Origin: an uncultured Gemmatimonadota bacterium
Lineage (GTDB): Bacteria > Gemmatimonadota > Gemmatimonadetes > Palauibacterales > Palauibacteraceae
Assembly: GCA_913043255.1 (NCBI GenBank)
Contig: CAJWLK010000003.1
Coordinates: 1 to 64,000, forward strand
Reading direction: 5' to 3'
Length of the DNA: 64,000 nucleotides
The notes beneath the pieces were generated by a model. The model was given only the letters and a program-made list of their open reading frames with translations, did no database searches and was not told the origin of the DNA. Every line of letters begins with the position of its first letter. Position 1 is the stretch's first letter. Shown here piece by piece: positions 16,945 to 25,395 of this stretch. Both the position numbers and the translations under genes were made by a program.

Positions 16945-19251
16945 ATGCGTTTGGGCAGCACCACCCTACCCAGCATCTTTAGTGCTGCTGTTCTCATGGT
17001 TGCATTTGGTGCAGTGCCATTAGCAGCACAAGCCTCTGGTTCCAATAGGCTCTGCCAGGAACTGAATACAGCTGACTCGTTGTTGGTCCAGCGACGTGTT
17101 GTCGAACCAACGGCACGCAGGATGCCTGATCTTAACTGCATAGATTTATTTTCCACTGCCAGGGGTGGGAACGCACACGGCCTGGTCCGATTGAAAAGAG
17201 TTTCTTCACCGTTTGGTGTCACCGTTACTGCTGATGGTCACCACATCTATGAACTCATAGCATGGCTTGGTGGGCTCCCTGATCCCTCCAGTCTTGGTCC
17301 ATACACGAGATACGTGGCATGGGCAACGCCACTGGAGTTAGAGCCGGTTGTCCCGCTCGGTGAGGTACGGAATGGCAACAACTCCTTAGGCCGTGTCGCG
17401 TTCAATAAATATTTGATCTTAATTAGCGCGGAGGGTCCGGGGTCTCTTGAAGCACGCAACGGTCCGCTCGTATTACGTGGTCGCTCACCATCCAGCCTGA
17501 TGGAAGCACACGATCTATTAGCTACGGCGCCGTCTGCAACACAACGGCCAAGTATTCGCCGCGACCAAACTTGGGATCGTCCCCCGGGCTACCCTGACAT
17601 ATCTATGCTCCCGGGTTTGATGGATTTGGAACCCCGAGAGCGACCAGCCAGCTTGGCTTCTGTCAGCGAACTTCCAGCATGGGACGAACTGCCGCGAGCG
17701 ATTGAAAGGCAACTCATCGAACTTCCCGACGGAGGTACGCTTGATCTTGAGGCAGGCGTCGTTAGTCGGGAGATTGCGGGAAGGCGTTTTGCAATGCTGG
17801 CCTTCAATGGCCAGCACCCTGGGCCACTGATCAAGGTTCGCGAAAGATCGACGATCTTCGTCAACTTCACAAATAATTCGCCCTATGAAACAGCCGTTCA
17901 TTGGCACGGGATCCGGCTCGAAAATCGTTTCGATGGGGTGCCTGGAGTTACGCAGGATCCTGTGCTGCCCGGAGGCTCTTTCCGTTATCAAATTTACTTC
18001 CCGGACGCCGGCATTTACTGGTACCATCCGCACCACCGTGAAGATATTCAGCAAGAGTTGGGGTTATACGGAAATCTTTTCGTCGAATCCTTAGATAGGG
18101 ATTACTATGGTCCCGCGGATCGAGATGAGGTTCTTATGCTCGACGACATCCTCCTTGATGAGGATGGACTGGTCGATTTTGGGGATGGATCCGCTAATTA
18201 CATGCTAATGGGGCGTTTTGGAAACGTGCCTCTCGTAAATGGTGAGTCCCGATACACACTGGTGGTCAAGGACGGCGAGGTGGTGCGGTTCCATCTGACC
18301 AATGCCTCCAATACTCGCACTTTCAATATCTCTTTCATCGCAAACGAATGGTATGAGTCGCATGTAAGAGGGGTCGCAGAGCCACTCAAAGAGGCAGCAA
18401 ACGGACGGCTGCCAATCAAGGTTGTTGCAACCGATGTTAGCAAGTTTGAGCGTGAAGAATGGGCGGAGAGTGTCGTGATTGCCCCGGCGGAACGCTATGT
18501 CATTGAAGTTCACTTTCCAGGGAAGAGCGCTGGAGAACTCTTGTCAGGCCAAGAGAGTTATCTCCTGGTCAATCAAGTGCAAGGGATCAATCATCGGCAA
18601 GGCGTTTTCCGTCCGGAGATTTCAGTGCTTGGCGAAATCGACGTTAGGGAAACCGAGCCGAGCCGAACTCGAAGTGTTGAATTTGAGAAACTAAGGCAAA
18701 ATGCCGATGTGATCGCGGATATCGATCAATATCGACCGCTATTCGATAAAACGGTCGACCATGAGCTACTACTCACCCTTGAAACAGACGAACTGCCGAG
18801 TCCGATCGAACAGTCAATGCTCTACGATTGGGTTTATTTCAATCCCGTTGAGTGGACCGGTACTATGCCAATGATGAATTGGGCCACAACGGCGAAAGAA
18901 ATCCGCTGGGTCTTACGCGATCCCGCGACCGGTTTCGAAAACGAGCAGATCGATTGGACATTCGGTCTTGATGATGTGGTGAAAGTTCGGATACATAATG
19001 ACCGTTCGGCGTTTCACGCTATGCAGCACCCAATACACATTCATGGACAAAGATTTTTAGTGCTTTCCCAAGATGGTGTTCCTAATGACAATCTGGCTTG
19101 GAAGGACACCGTGTTATTGCCGGTTGGATCAACTACGGACATCCTACTGGAGCTTTCAAATCCTGGCCGGTGGATGATTCACTGTCATATTGCCGAACAC
19201 TTGGAATCCGGGATGAAGGCGGTAGTCAAAGTGGGAACCCAGCACCAGTAG
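16945..19251 (+). CDS. Exported multicopper oxidase with N-terminal RskA-like domain
   Basis: 768 aa from ATG 16945; the frame is open earlier but only inside msrB. The signal peptide is MRLGSTTLPSIF through PLAAQA. Copper ligands are all present: HWHGIRLENRFDG (about 318), YWYHPHHRED (about 357), HPIHIHGQRF (about 696) and HCHIAEHLESGM (about 746, with an axial Met). These fit a three-domain laccase/CueO-type oxidase with a T1 site and a trinuclear cluster. Residues about 35-195 precede the first cupredoxin domain and are not part of usual oxidases. HIYELIAWLGGLPD, then ILISAEGPGSLEARNGPLVL, resemble the exported domain of anti-sigma-K proteins (tentative). Substrate unknown; metal, phenol or lignin-like compounds are possible. 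Confidence 0.9.
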   Translation: MRLGSTTLPSIFSAAVLMVAFGAVPLAAQASGSNRLCQELNTADSLLVQRRVVEPTARRMPDLNCIDLFSTARGGNAHGLVRLKRVSSPFGVTVTADGHHIYELIAWLGGLPDPSSLGPYTRYVAWATPLELEPVVPLGEVRNGNNSLGRVAFNKYLILISAEGPGSLEARNGPLVLRGRSPSSLMEAHDLLATAPSATQRPSIRRDQTWDRPPGYPDISMLPGLMDLEPRERPASLASVSELPAWDELPRAIERQLIELPDGGTLDLEAGVVSREIAGRRFAMLAFNGQHPGPLIKVRERSTIFVNFTNNSPYETAVHWHGIRLENRFDGVPGVTQDPVLPGGSFRYQIYFPDAGIYWYHPHHREDIQQELGLYGNLFVESLDRDYYGPADRDEVLMLDDILLDEDGLVDFGDGSANYMLMGRFGNVPLVNGESRYTLVVKDGEVVRFHLTNASNTRTFNISFIANEWYESHVRGVAEPLKEAANGRLPIKVVATDVSKFEREEWAESVVIAPAERYVIEVHFPGKSAGELLSGQESYLLVNQVQGINHRQGVFRPEISVLGEIDVRETEPSRTRSVEFEKLRQNADVIADIDQYRPLFDKTVDHELLLTLETDELPSPIEQSMLYDWVYFNPVEWTGTMPMMNWATTAKEIRWVLRDPATGFENEQIDWTFGLDDVVKVRIHNDRSAFHAMQHPIHIHGQRFLVLSQDGVPNDNLAWKDTVLLPVGSTTDILLELSNPGRWMIHCHIAEHLESGMKAVVKVGTQHQ

Positions 19252-19264
19252 AAAGGAATCACCG

Positions 19265-20716
19265 ATGAGAATTTTCCAGAGCATCGCCTACACTCGTTTT
19301 CCTGTGACCACGATCATCATGGTATCAGGTTTTATGCTCGGCCATGCGGGGTCGACGGTTGGACAAGATGTGAACGACTTCATCGCAATCGATGGTCCTT
19401 CAATCGCGCTGACAAACGTTAAAGTGATAGATGGAACAGGCAGCCCAGCACGCGAAGGGCAAACAATTCTCATCGAAAATGGACGAATTGCGGCGGTTGG
19501 TTCGTCTGAGGAAATAGCTGGTAGCGTCCAGAATGCGCGCGTTCTGGATCTTCAGGGACACACGGTGATTCCGGGCTTAATCGGTCTTCACGATCATAGT
19601 TTTTACACAGGAGGGAACGGACGCGCGGCGCAACTATCTTTTTCAGGATCGAGACTGTATCTGGCTTCGGGCGTGACTACGATCCGCACGACGGGTGCGC
19701 GTGCGCCGTATGAAGAACTTAATCTCAAACGCGACATTGATGCGGGCCTAAAAATCGGTCCAAACATGTTCACCACGGGCCCGTACCTCACAGGTGAACA
19801 AGGTGCGACACAAATGATGCATCTTGACGGGCCGGAGTCGGCTCGACGAGTGGTCCGATACTGGGCTGAGGAAGGTGTGAGTTGGTTTAAGGCGTACACT
19901 TGGATCAGTCGTGAAGATCTTGCCGCTGCGATTGACGAGGCGCACAAACACGGTATTAAGGTCACAGCGCACTTGTGTTCTGTCGGATACCGCGAGGCTG
20001 TAGCTGCGGGTATCGATAATGTCGAACATGGACTGCTTGCGAACAGCGAATACCATCCTGGCAAGCAGCCCGATGAATGTCCCGCAGGTTTTCGCAACGC
20101 GTACCGCGATCTCGATATGAACTCGGAAGAAGTACAAGCGACGTTCCGTGATATGGTGGAGAACGATGTTGCTATGACTTCGACGCTTGCCGTATACGAG
20201 ATTTCTGTGCCCGGTCGTGGGCCCATCGATGAGCGCGTATATGATATTCTCGCGCCAGAAATCGCAGAAGAAGTCCGAGCAATTGCCGATGTGAGGAGAA
20301 ATGCGACCCTCGAGGCGGGCATTGCGATTCATCCTGATGTGTACCAAAAAGCACTTGAGTACGAGTATGCGTTTGTTCAGGCAGGGGGCACACTCGCAGC
20401 GGGTGTTGATCCCACAGGGTACGGGGCTGCACCACCAGGCTTTGGTGACCAAAAGAACTATGAATTGTTGTTAGAAGCCGGTTTCACGCCACCTGAAGTA
20501 GTTCAGATCATGACTGCAAATGGTGCCAAGGTCCTGGGGATCGATGATGAAACTGGAACGATCGAGGTAGGGAAAGTGGCGGACCTCGTCGTTCTTGAAG
20601 GTGATCCTGAACATGATGGTCACATCCAGGAGACCCGAATTGTCTTCAAGGGAGGTGTCGGTTGGGACTCGCCGAAGCTGATCGAATCTGTTCGCGGGAT
20701 AGTCGGTATCCGTTAG
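19265..20716 (+). CDS. Exported metal-dependent amidohydrolase
   Basis: 483-aa amidohydrolase-superfamily protein (imidazolonepropionase/aryldialkylphosphatase-like group). The N-terminus has a hydrophobic signal (TTIIMVSGFMLGHAG, cleavage near VGQD). The beta-sandwich part reads IALTNVKVIDGTGS and ILIENGRIAAVG. The metal site shows VIPGLIGLHDH (HxH, about 107), KVTAHLCS, IDNVEHGLL and a late Asp in LAAGVDPTGYG. The end ADLVVLEGDPEHD is typical. AAAGGAA precedes the ATG, and only 13 nt separate it from the oxidase stop, so the two form an operon. Substrate unknown. Confidence 0.9.
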   Translation: MRIFQSIAYTRFPVTTIIMVSGFMLGHAGSTVGQDVNDFIAIDGPSIALTNVKVIDGTGSPAREGQTILIENGRIAAVGSSEEIAGSVQNARVLDLQGHTVIPGLIGLHDHSFYTGGNGRAAQLSFSGSRLYLASGVTTIRTTGARAPYEELNLKRDIDAGLKIGPNMFTTGPYLTGEQGATQMMHLDGPESARRVVRYWAEEGVSWFKAYTWISREDLAAAIDEAHKHGIKVTAHLCSVGYREAVAAGIDNVEHGLLANSEYHPGKQPDECPAGFRNAYRDLDMNSEEVQATFRDMVENDVAMTSTLAVYEISVPGRGPIDERVYDILAPEIAEEVRAIADVRRNATLEAGIAIHPDVYQKALEYEYAFVQAGGTLAAGVDPTGYGAAPPGFGDQKNYELLLEAGFTPPEVVQIMTANGAKVLGIDDETGTIEVGKVADLVVLEGDPEHDGHIQETRIVFKGGVGWDSPKLIESVRGIVGIR

Positions 20717-20796
20717 CGGGCTGGTCTGTGGTGGGAATGACAGTTGTGCTTAAGTGATACACCATTTCAACGAAACTGCGTTTGTGAGCATCGGTT

Positions 20797-20970
20797 ATGA
20801 ATAATAAAGGGAATGGAAATATCACGAAAAACCTACTTTACGGAGTGGCTGAGCTTGGAACACTCTTAATTTATATTTTTACACTCTATTTATTAATGGT
20901 GATTGGTAGATTGTTTTCTAGTTCCAGCTTAGCCCACGGAGTTGTTCAACATCCAGGTTTCCGCCGCTAA
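20797..20970 (+). CDS. Possible small membrane protein (57 aa), uncertain
   Basis: An ATG at 20797 opens 57 codons in an AT-rich island unlike the rest of the window. The product has a charged/polar N-terminus (MNNKGNGNITKN) and one strongly hydrophobic helix, GTLLIYIFTLYLLMVIGRLF (about 21-40). The frame overlaps the last 53 nt of the dehydratase gene on the other strand. There is no good ribosome-binding site (GTGAG 8 nt upstream at best). It may be a real small membrane protein or simply AT-rich spacer DNA that translates as hydrophobic residues. Confidence 0.25.
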   Translation: MNNKGNGNITKNLLYGVAELGTLLIYIFTLYLLMVIGRLFSSSSLAHGVVQHPGFRR

Positions 20971-22006
20971 GCACGCATACGACCTTCGTGCCAGGTGGCG
21001 CTTCAATAAGTCCTTGGAGGACGGCGCCGACAGAGGAAGCGGCTGCCCCCTCTGCCACCAACTTGGCACGCGTCATAAGCCACAGCATGGCCTCAAATAT
21101 TTGCTCATCAGGTAATGTCACGACTTGCTCGACGAAACGGCTGACGACAGAAGCAGTGTTTTCTCCTACTCGTTTAACCAGCAAACCATCAATAATACAG
21201 TCCACCTCGTCGAGGGTGACGACTTGTCCACTCTCGACCGACCGTTTCATAGCGGGGGCTCCGGAGGACTCGACACCGATCACGCGAATGTCGGATTTTT
21301 CACTCTTCAGTGACATGGAGTTTCCAGAAATAAGCCCGCCGCCGCCGATCGGGATCACGGCCACCTCGACTTCCGGCCAATCTTCGAGGATCTCGAGACC
21401 TAGTGTACCCTGTCCTGCTATTAAGCGCGGATCGTCAAATGGGTGCACATAAGTTAAGCCGCGCGCCGCAGCGATTTCGAGAGCCTTCTCGTTGGCTTCA
21501 TCCCAGATCGAGCCATGAAGAATCACTTCCGCACCATACCCTTCTGTGGCCGAGATCTTAGACTTCGTGGCGTTCTCCGCCATGAGCACTACCGCTGGGA
21601 TGCCATACTGTTTAGCCGCGATTGCCACACCCTGCGAATGGTTTCCGGCAGATGAACAGATGATGCCGCGCGCTCTTTCTTCATCTGTGAGTTGCGCAAT
21701 GACGTTGAGAGGGCCGCGAACCTTATAGGAGCCCCCCCGTTGGAAAAGCTCGGCCTTCAGCCGTATGTCGAACCCGGAAGCCTCGCTCAGTGAACGCGAC
21801 GTAAGTAGCGGTGTGTGATGTACGTGTGGAGCGACGTTTTTTCGTGCTTTCTGAAAATCGCTTTTTGTGAGGGTGAGGCCAGGGATCTCGATGTGTGAGT
21901 TCACGAACACTTCCTGTTGTTGGGGCCGCGTGGCACTCTCGGCTGCCAGGTTATGTGGATCGGGTCGCCAGCATTCCAGGTTCGCGTGCGGCCTCATACG
22001 AAACAA
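20918..22006 (-). CDS. Threonine ammonia-lyase / serine-threonine dehydratase-like PLP enzyme
   Basis: Fold-type II PLP enzyme. The PLP Lys is in RGGSYKVRGPLNV, followed by CSSAGNHSQGVAIAA (asparagine loop). The phosphate-binding glycine loop is IPIGGGGLISGNS. KVVCVLSGGNLD near the end is the Ser/Cys-Gly loop. It deaminates threonine or serine to 2-oxo acids. It lacks the C-terminal ACT regulatory domain, so it is the catabolic/TdcB-type length. The ATG at 22006 gives 362 aa, but family similarity starts near TLTKSDFQKARKNV. A GTG at 21904 preceded by AGGAAG is probably the true start (about 328 aa). It is divergent from the SDR gene at 22079. Confidence 0.9.
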   Translation of the reverse strand: MFRMRPHANLECWRPDPHNLAAESATRPQQQEVFVNSHIEIPGLTLTKSDFQKARKNVAPHVHHTPLLTSRSLSEASGFDIRLKAELFQRGGSYKVRGPLNVIAQLTDEERARGIICSSAGNHSQGVAIAAKQYGIPAVVLMAENATKSKISATEGYGAEVILHGSIWDEANEKALEIAAARGLTYVHPFDDPRLIAGQGTLGLEILEDWPEVEVAVIPIGGGGLISGNSMSLKSEKSDIRVIGVESSGAPAMKRSVESGQVVTLDEVDCIIDGLLVKRVGENTASVVSRFVEQVVTLPDEQIFEAMLWLMTRAKLVAEGAAASSVGAVLQGLIEAPPGTKVVCVLSGGNLDVEQLRGLSWN

Positions 22007-22078
22007 TCCTTGCGTCGATAGCCATGGTCCGGCAACTCTGCCTCATTCTGTAAAAGATTATTCCTCGGAGGTTGTTCA

Positions 22079-22780
22079 ATGGATTTAAGTGGCGCAGTTA
22101 CGCTTGTTACCGGTGGAAGCGAAGGTATTGGAAAGGCGATAGCCGCAGCGCTGGTTGCCGAAGGGGCAACGGTTACCATCACAGGTAGACGAGCCGATGT
22201 TTTAGAGACGACGGCAACTGAACTCGGCGTCAACCGGATTGCCGCGGATGTCGGGGTTGAGGCTGATGCGGTTCGGACTGTGGCTACGGTAGTGGAAAAA
22301 TATGGGCGACTGGACGTCCTCGTAAACAATGCTGGGATAGGTCTATTCAAGCCACTAATTGAAATGGAACTTGAAGAGCTTGAGCGAGTGTATCGAACAA
22401 ATGTTTTCGGTGCGTTTCTTATGGGTAGAGAGTCGGCTCGTCACTTCGTGAACCAAAAGAGTGGGGCACTGATCAATATATCGTCAACGTCAGGGTTAAA
22501 GGGTGGGCGTGGAAGTACAGCCTACAGTTCCTCAAAATTTGCCCTTCGGGGGATGACAGAATGTTGGCGTGATGAACTAAGGCGGTATGATGTTCGAGTA
22601 CTCTTGGTTAATCCGAGTGAAGTTGTAACCGGGTTTGCGGCTAAGGTGGGTTTCGAGCGTGAAGACTCGCCGAAAAAACTGAGACCACAAGAGATTGCTG
22701 ACGCTGTTATCGGAGCGCTCAAGATAGACGACCGGGGGTTCATTCCAGAATTTTCGGTGTTCGCAACAAACCCGTTCTAG
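22079..22780 (+). CDS. Short-chain dehydrogenase/reductase
   Basis: 233-aa classical SDR. The NAD(P)-binding TGGSEGIGKAIA is at residues 11-22, VLVNNAGIGLF near 82, the catalytic Ser in INISSTSGLKGG and the catalytic YxxxK in YSSSKFALRG. Arg residues after the second strand (TITGRRADV) suggest NADP preference, as in 3-oxoacyl-ACP reductases. GGAGG lies 8 nt upstream of the ATG. It stands alone between the dehydratase (divergent) and the DUF1592 cassette, with a 146-nt gap before the latter. Substrate unknown. Confidence 0.9.
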   Translation: MDLSGAVTLVTGGSEGIGKAIAAALVAEGATVTITGRRADVLETTATELGVNRIAADVGVEADAVRTVATVVEKYGRLDVLVNNAGIGLFKPLIEMELEELERVYRTNVFGAFLMGRESARHFVNQKSGALINISSTSGLKGGRGSTAYSSSKFALRGMTECWRDELRRYDVRVLLVNPSEVVTGFAAKVGFEREDSPKKLRPQEIADAVIGALKIDDRGFIPEFSVFATNPF

Positions 22781-22926
22781 TGTTCCAAGTTCGATCCGCT
22801 AGCCAAATAGTTCGAAATGGTCTTATTTTATCAGGTCCGGCAAAGTGTATCCTCTTGGGAACGATGCGCTGGTTAGTTCCGTAAGGTACATGGCTGTATC
22901 GACTTAGGCCGATTAGCGAGGGAGAT

Positions 22927-25365
22927 ATGAAGAAGTTTGGGCTGGTGACCTTGGGTACGGCATTCTTGTCTGTGGCCCTGATAGTCGTCGGTTCGCCTCT
23001 GCGTGGCCCCGTGCCTGCACTCGCGACCGTGCCTACCGCCGTGCCCGACACCCTCACAAATTCGGTGATTCAGACGGTATGTGTCCGATGCCACAATGAC
23101 GAACGGCTTCGTGGCAATATGTCATTGGCATCCTTTGATGCCGATGCCCCCCTAGAAAACCCTGCACTAGCAGAAAAAATCATCGGCAAACTGCGGGCGG
23201 GTATGATGCCACCGCCGGGTACGCGGCGTCCTGAAGAAGCTGTCTTAACAGGCATGGCCGAGGAACTTGAGGCTCGAATTGACGCGGTTTCTCTCGCTCA
23301 CCTCAACCCGGGCACCCGAACATTCCAACGACTGAACAGGGCAGAGTATGCGCGTGCAGTCAGAGGAATACTCGATATCGATGTCGATGTGAGCGCTTTC
23401 CTCCCGACTGAAACTATGAGCGACAACTTCGATAACATCGCGGATGTGCAAATGATGTCTGCGACGTTGATGGAGGGATACCTGCGTGCTGCGAATCAAA
23501 TCAGCCGCATGGCTGTTGGTGATCCTGGTGCCGGGCCGCGACAGGTAACCTACAAGGTGCCTAAAACTGCGTCACAAGCCGTTCGTGCAGAGGGAGCGCC
23601 GCTTGGTACACGAGGCGGAATCTCAGTTGTCCATATATTTCCGGCCGACGGAGAATACGTATTCAAACTTGAAATGCACCCTGGTCCCACTGGCTTTCTC
23701 TATGGTATGACCGCCCCCGATGAGGAGATTGAGGTCTCAATCAATGGGGAACGGGTTGCACTGCTAGAGGTTGATCCCTTCATGTCGGAATCTGATCCGA
23801 AGGGTATGACCATTGAGACCGAGCCGATTCACGTACGTACTGGGCCACAAAGAATTACGGCGGCCTTTATCCTGAAAGCGGAAGGCCCCGATATCGACCT
23901 GATCCAGCCCATAGACTATAAGCTCGCAGACTCAAACATTGGGAGTGCCTACGGCGTTACTACCCTGCCACACCTTCGCGACTTTATCGTCACGGGCCCG
24001 TTCGTTGTGACGGGAATTTCGGACACGCCTAGTCGCCGTAAAATTTTCTCCTGTCGTCCAACATCGCGATCTGAGGAACGTCCGTGTGCAGAAGCGATCA
24101 TCTTCGATTTAGGATCCCAAGCATACCGGCGTCCAGTACGAACAGATGAAGTTGAAGATCTCATGCGGTTCTTTGATATGGGGTCGGAGGAGGGCGGATT
24201 TGAAGTTGGAGTGCGTACGGCATTACAGGCGATTCTAGCGAGCCCTCACTTCGTCTTCCGTCTTGAAGAGGCTCCTGTTGACGCAAAGCCAGGTGAAGTC
24301 TACCGAATTCGAGACGTCGATCTTGCATCCCGGCTCTCGTTTTTCCTTTGGGGCACATCCCCAGATGCGGAGCTCCTTGAAGTTGCCGGATCCGGGCGTC
24401 TCTCGCAGCCTGAGGTCCTGCAACAGCAAGCACGCCGACTACTGGATGATCCTCGGTCCGAGGCGCTTGCGACCCGATTTGCATCTCAATGGTTCCGCCT
24501 CCAAGACACTGAAAAAATTCACCCGGACGCAAACTTTTATCCGTACTGGGACAACCAACTCGTTCATGCGATGCGGCGTGAGACGCAACTATTCTTCGAA
24601 AACCTTGTACGGGAAGACGCCAGTTTCTTCGAGCTTCTGACCGCCGACTATACATTCGTGAATGAACAGCTGGCCAAGCATTATGGCATTCCCGGGATAT
24701 CGGGAACCGACTTCCAGCGGGTCCAGCTCTCCACGGGTGAGCGCCGTGGGCTGCTCGGACATGGAAGTATCCTTCTTCTTACATCTCACGCGGATCGGAC
24801 GTCACCGGTGCTACGTGGCAAATGGGTCATGGAAGTTTTACTTGGCACTCCACCACCACCACCACCACCGGATATTCCGGACTTAGAAGCTACGGATGAG
24901 GCAAAGGACGGCCGGTTCCTTACGGTCCGCGAACGAATGGAGATACATCGCGCGAACCCGGCCTGTAGGTCATGTCACCGGGTCATCGATCCGATTGGGC
25001 TGGCGCTTGAGAACTTCGATGTTACAGGTGGTTGGCGGATTAAGGACCAGGGCCGCCTAGTCGACAGTACTGGAGAGCTCTATGATGGGACACCGATTAT
25101 GAGCGCTTCCGATCTGCGAGCAGCCCTGCTCAAGCGTCCAGATTCGTTAGTCCGAACCTTCATTCAGAATCTAATGGCCTACGCACTGGGTCGACGGATA
25201 GATTATTATGATATGCCGACCGTACGAGATATTGGTCGCAAAGCAGCGGCAAAAGATTATCGTATGACGGAGTTTATCCTGGGCGTGGTTGACAGCCCCG
25301 CGTTCCAGATGAGTCAGGTCGAAGTTGTTGCTGAGGATGAAATAGACGCTTACGACGAGCACTGA
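22927..25365 (+). CDS. DUF1592-family di-heme cytochrome c (DUF1587/1592/1595/1588/1585), cassette copy 1
   Basis: 812-aa exported protein with an N-terminal signal (FGLVTLGTAFLSVALIVVG). A first heme-binding CVRCH (C about 53) is followed by NDERLRGNMSL. DUF1587 is seen as FQRLNRAEYARAVRGILDI (about 133), then a carbohydrate-binding-like segment (VSVNGERVAL type, about 230-330). DUF1595 is YRRPVRTDEVEDLM (about 400), DUF1592 SRLSFFLWGTSPD (about 467), DUF1588 LTSHADRTSPVLRGKW (about 615) followed by a run of seven prolines. A second heme motif, CRSCHRVIDPIG, is near 680, and DUF1585 RTFIQNLMAYALGRR near 743. Such proteins are Planctomycete/Acidobacteria-type periplasmic cytochromes that accompany DUF1552; their substrate is not established. 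First gene of the cassette. Confidence 0.93.
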   Translation: MKKFGLVTLGTAFLSVALIVVGSPLRGPVPALATVPTAVPDTLTNSVIQTVCVRCHNDERLRGNMSLASFDADAPLENPALAEKIIGKLRAGMMPPPGTRRPEEAVLTGMAEELEARIDAVSLAHLNPGTRTFQRLNRAEYARAVRGILDIDVDVSAFLPTETMSDNFDNIADVQMMSATLMEGYLRAANQISRMAVGDPGAGPRQVTYKVPKTASQAVRAEGAPLGTRGGISVVHIFPADGEYVFKLEMHPGPTGFLYGMTAPDEEIEVSINGERVALLEVDPFMSESDPKGMTIETEPIHVRTGPQRITAAFILKAEGPDIDLIQPIDYKLADSNIGSAYGVTTLPHLRDFIVTGPFVVTGISDTPSRRKIFSCRPTSRSEERPCAEAIIFDLGSQAYRRPVRTDEVEDLMRFFDMGSEEGGFEVGVRTALQAILASPHFVFRLEEAPVDAKPGEVYRIRDVDLASRLSFFLWGTSPDAELLEVAGSGRLSQPEVLQQQARRLLDDPRSEALATRFASQWFRLQDTEKIHPDANFYPYWDNQLVHAMRRETQLFFENLVREDASFFELLTADYTFVNEQLAKHYGIPGISGTDFQRVQLSTGERRGLLGHGSILLLTSHADRTSPVLRGKWVMEVLLGTPPPPPPPDIPDLEATDEAKDGRFLTVRERMEIHRANPACRSCHRVIDPIGLALENFDVTGGWRIKDQGRLVDSTGELYDGTPIMSASDLRAALLKRPDSLVRTFIQNLMAYALGRRIDYYDMPTVRDIGRKAAAKDYRMTEFILGVVDSPAFQMSQVEVVAEDEIDAYDEH

Positions 25366-25395
25366 ACAGTTACAGAAAGATCAGGAGGAATAGGT

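Noticed and set aside
24849-24869. Tandem CCA/CCACCA repeat as a DNA repeat element
   Set aside because: It encodes the proline run of the DUF1592 protein, and copy 2 encodes the same run with different codons, so it is a protein feature.
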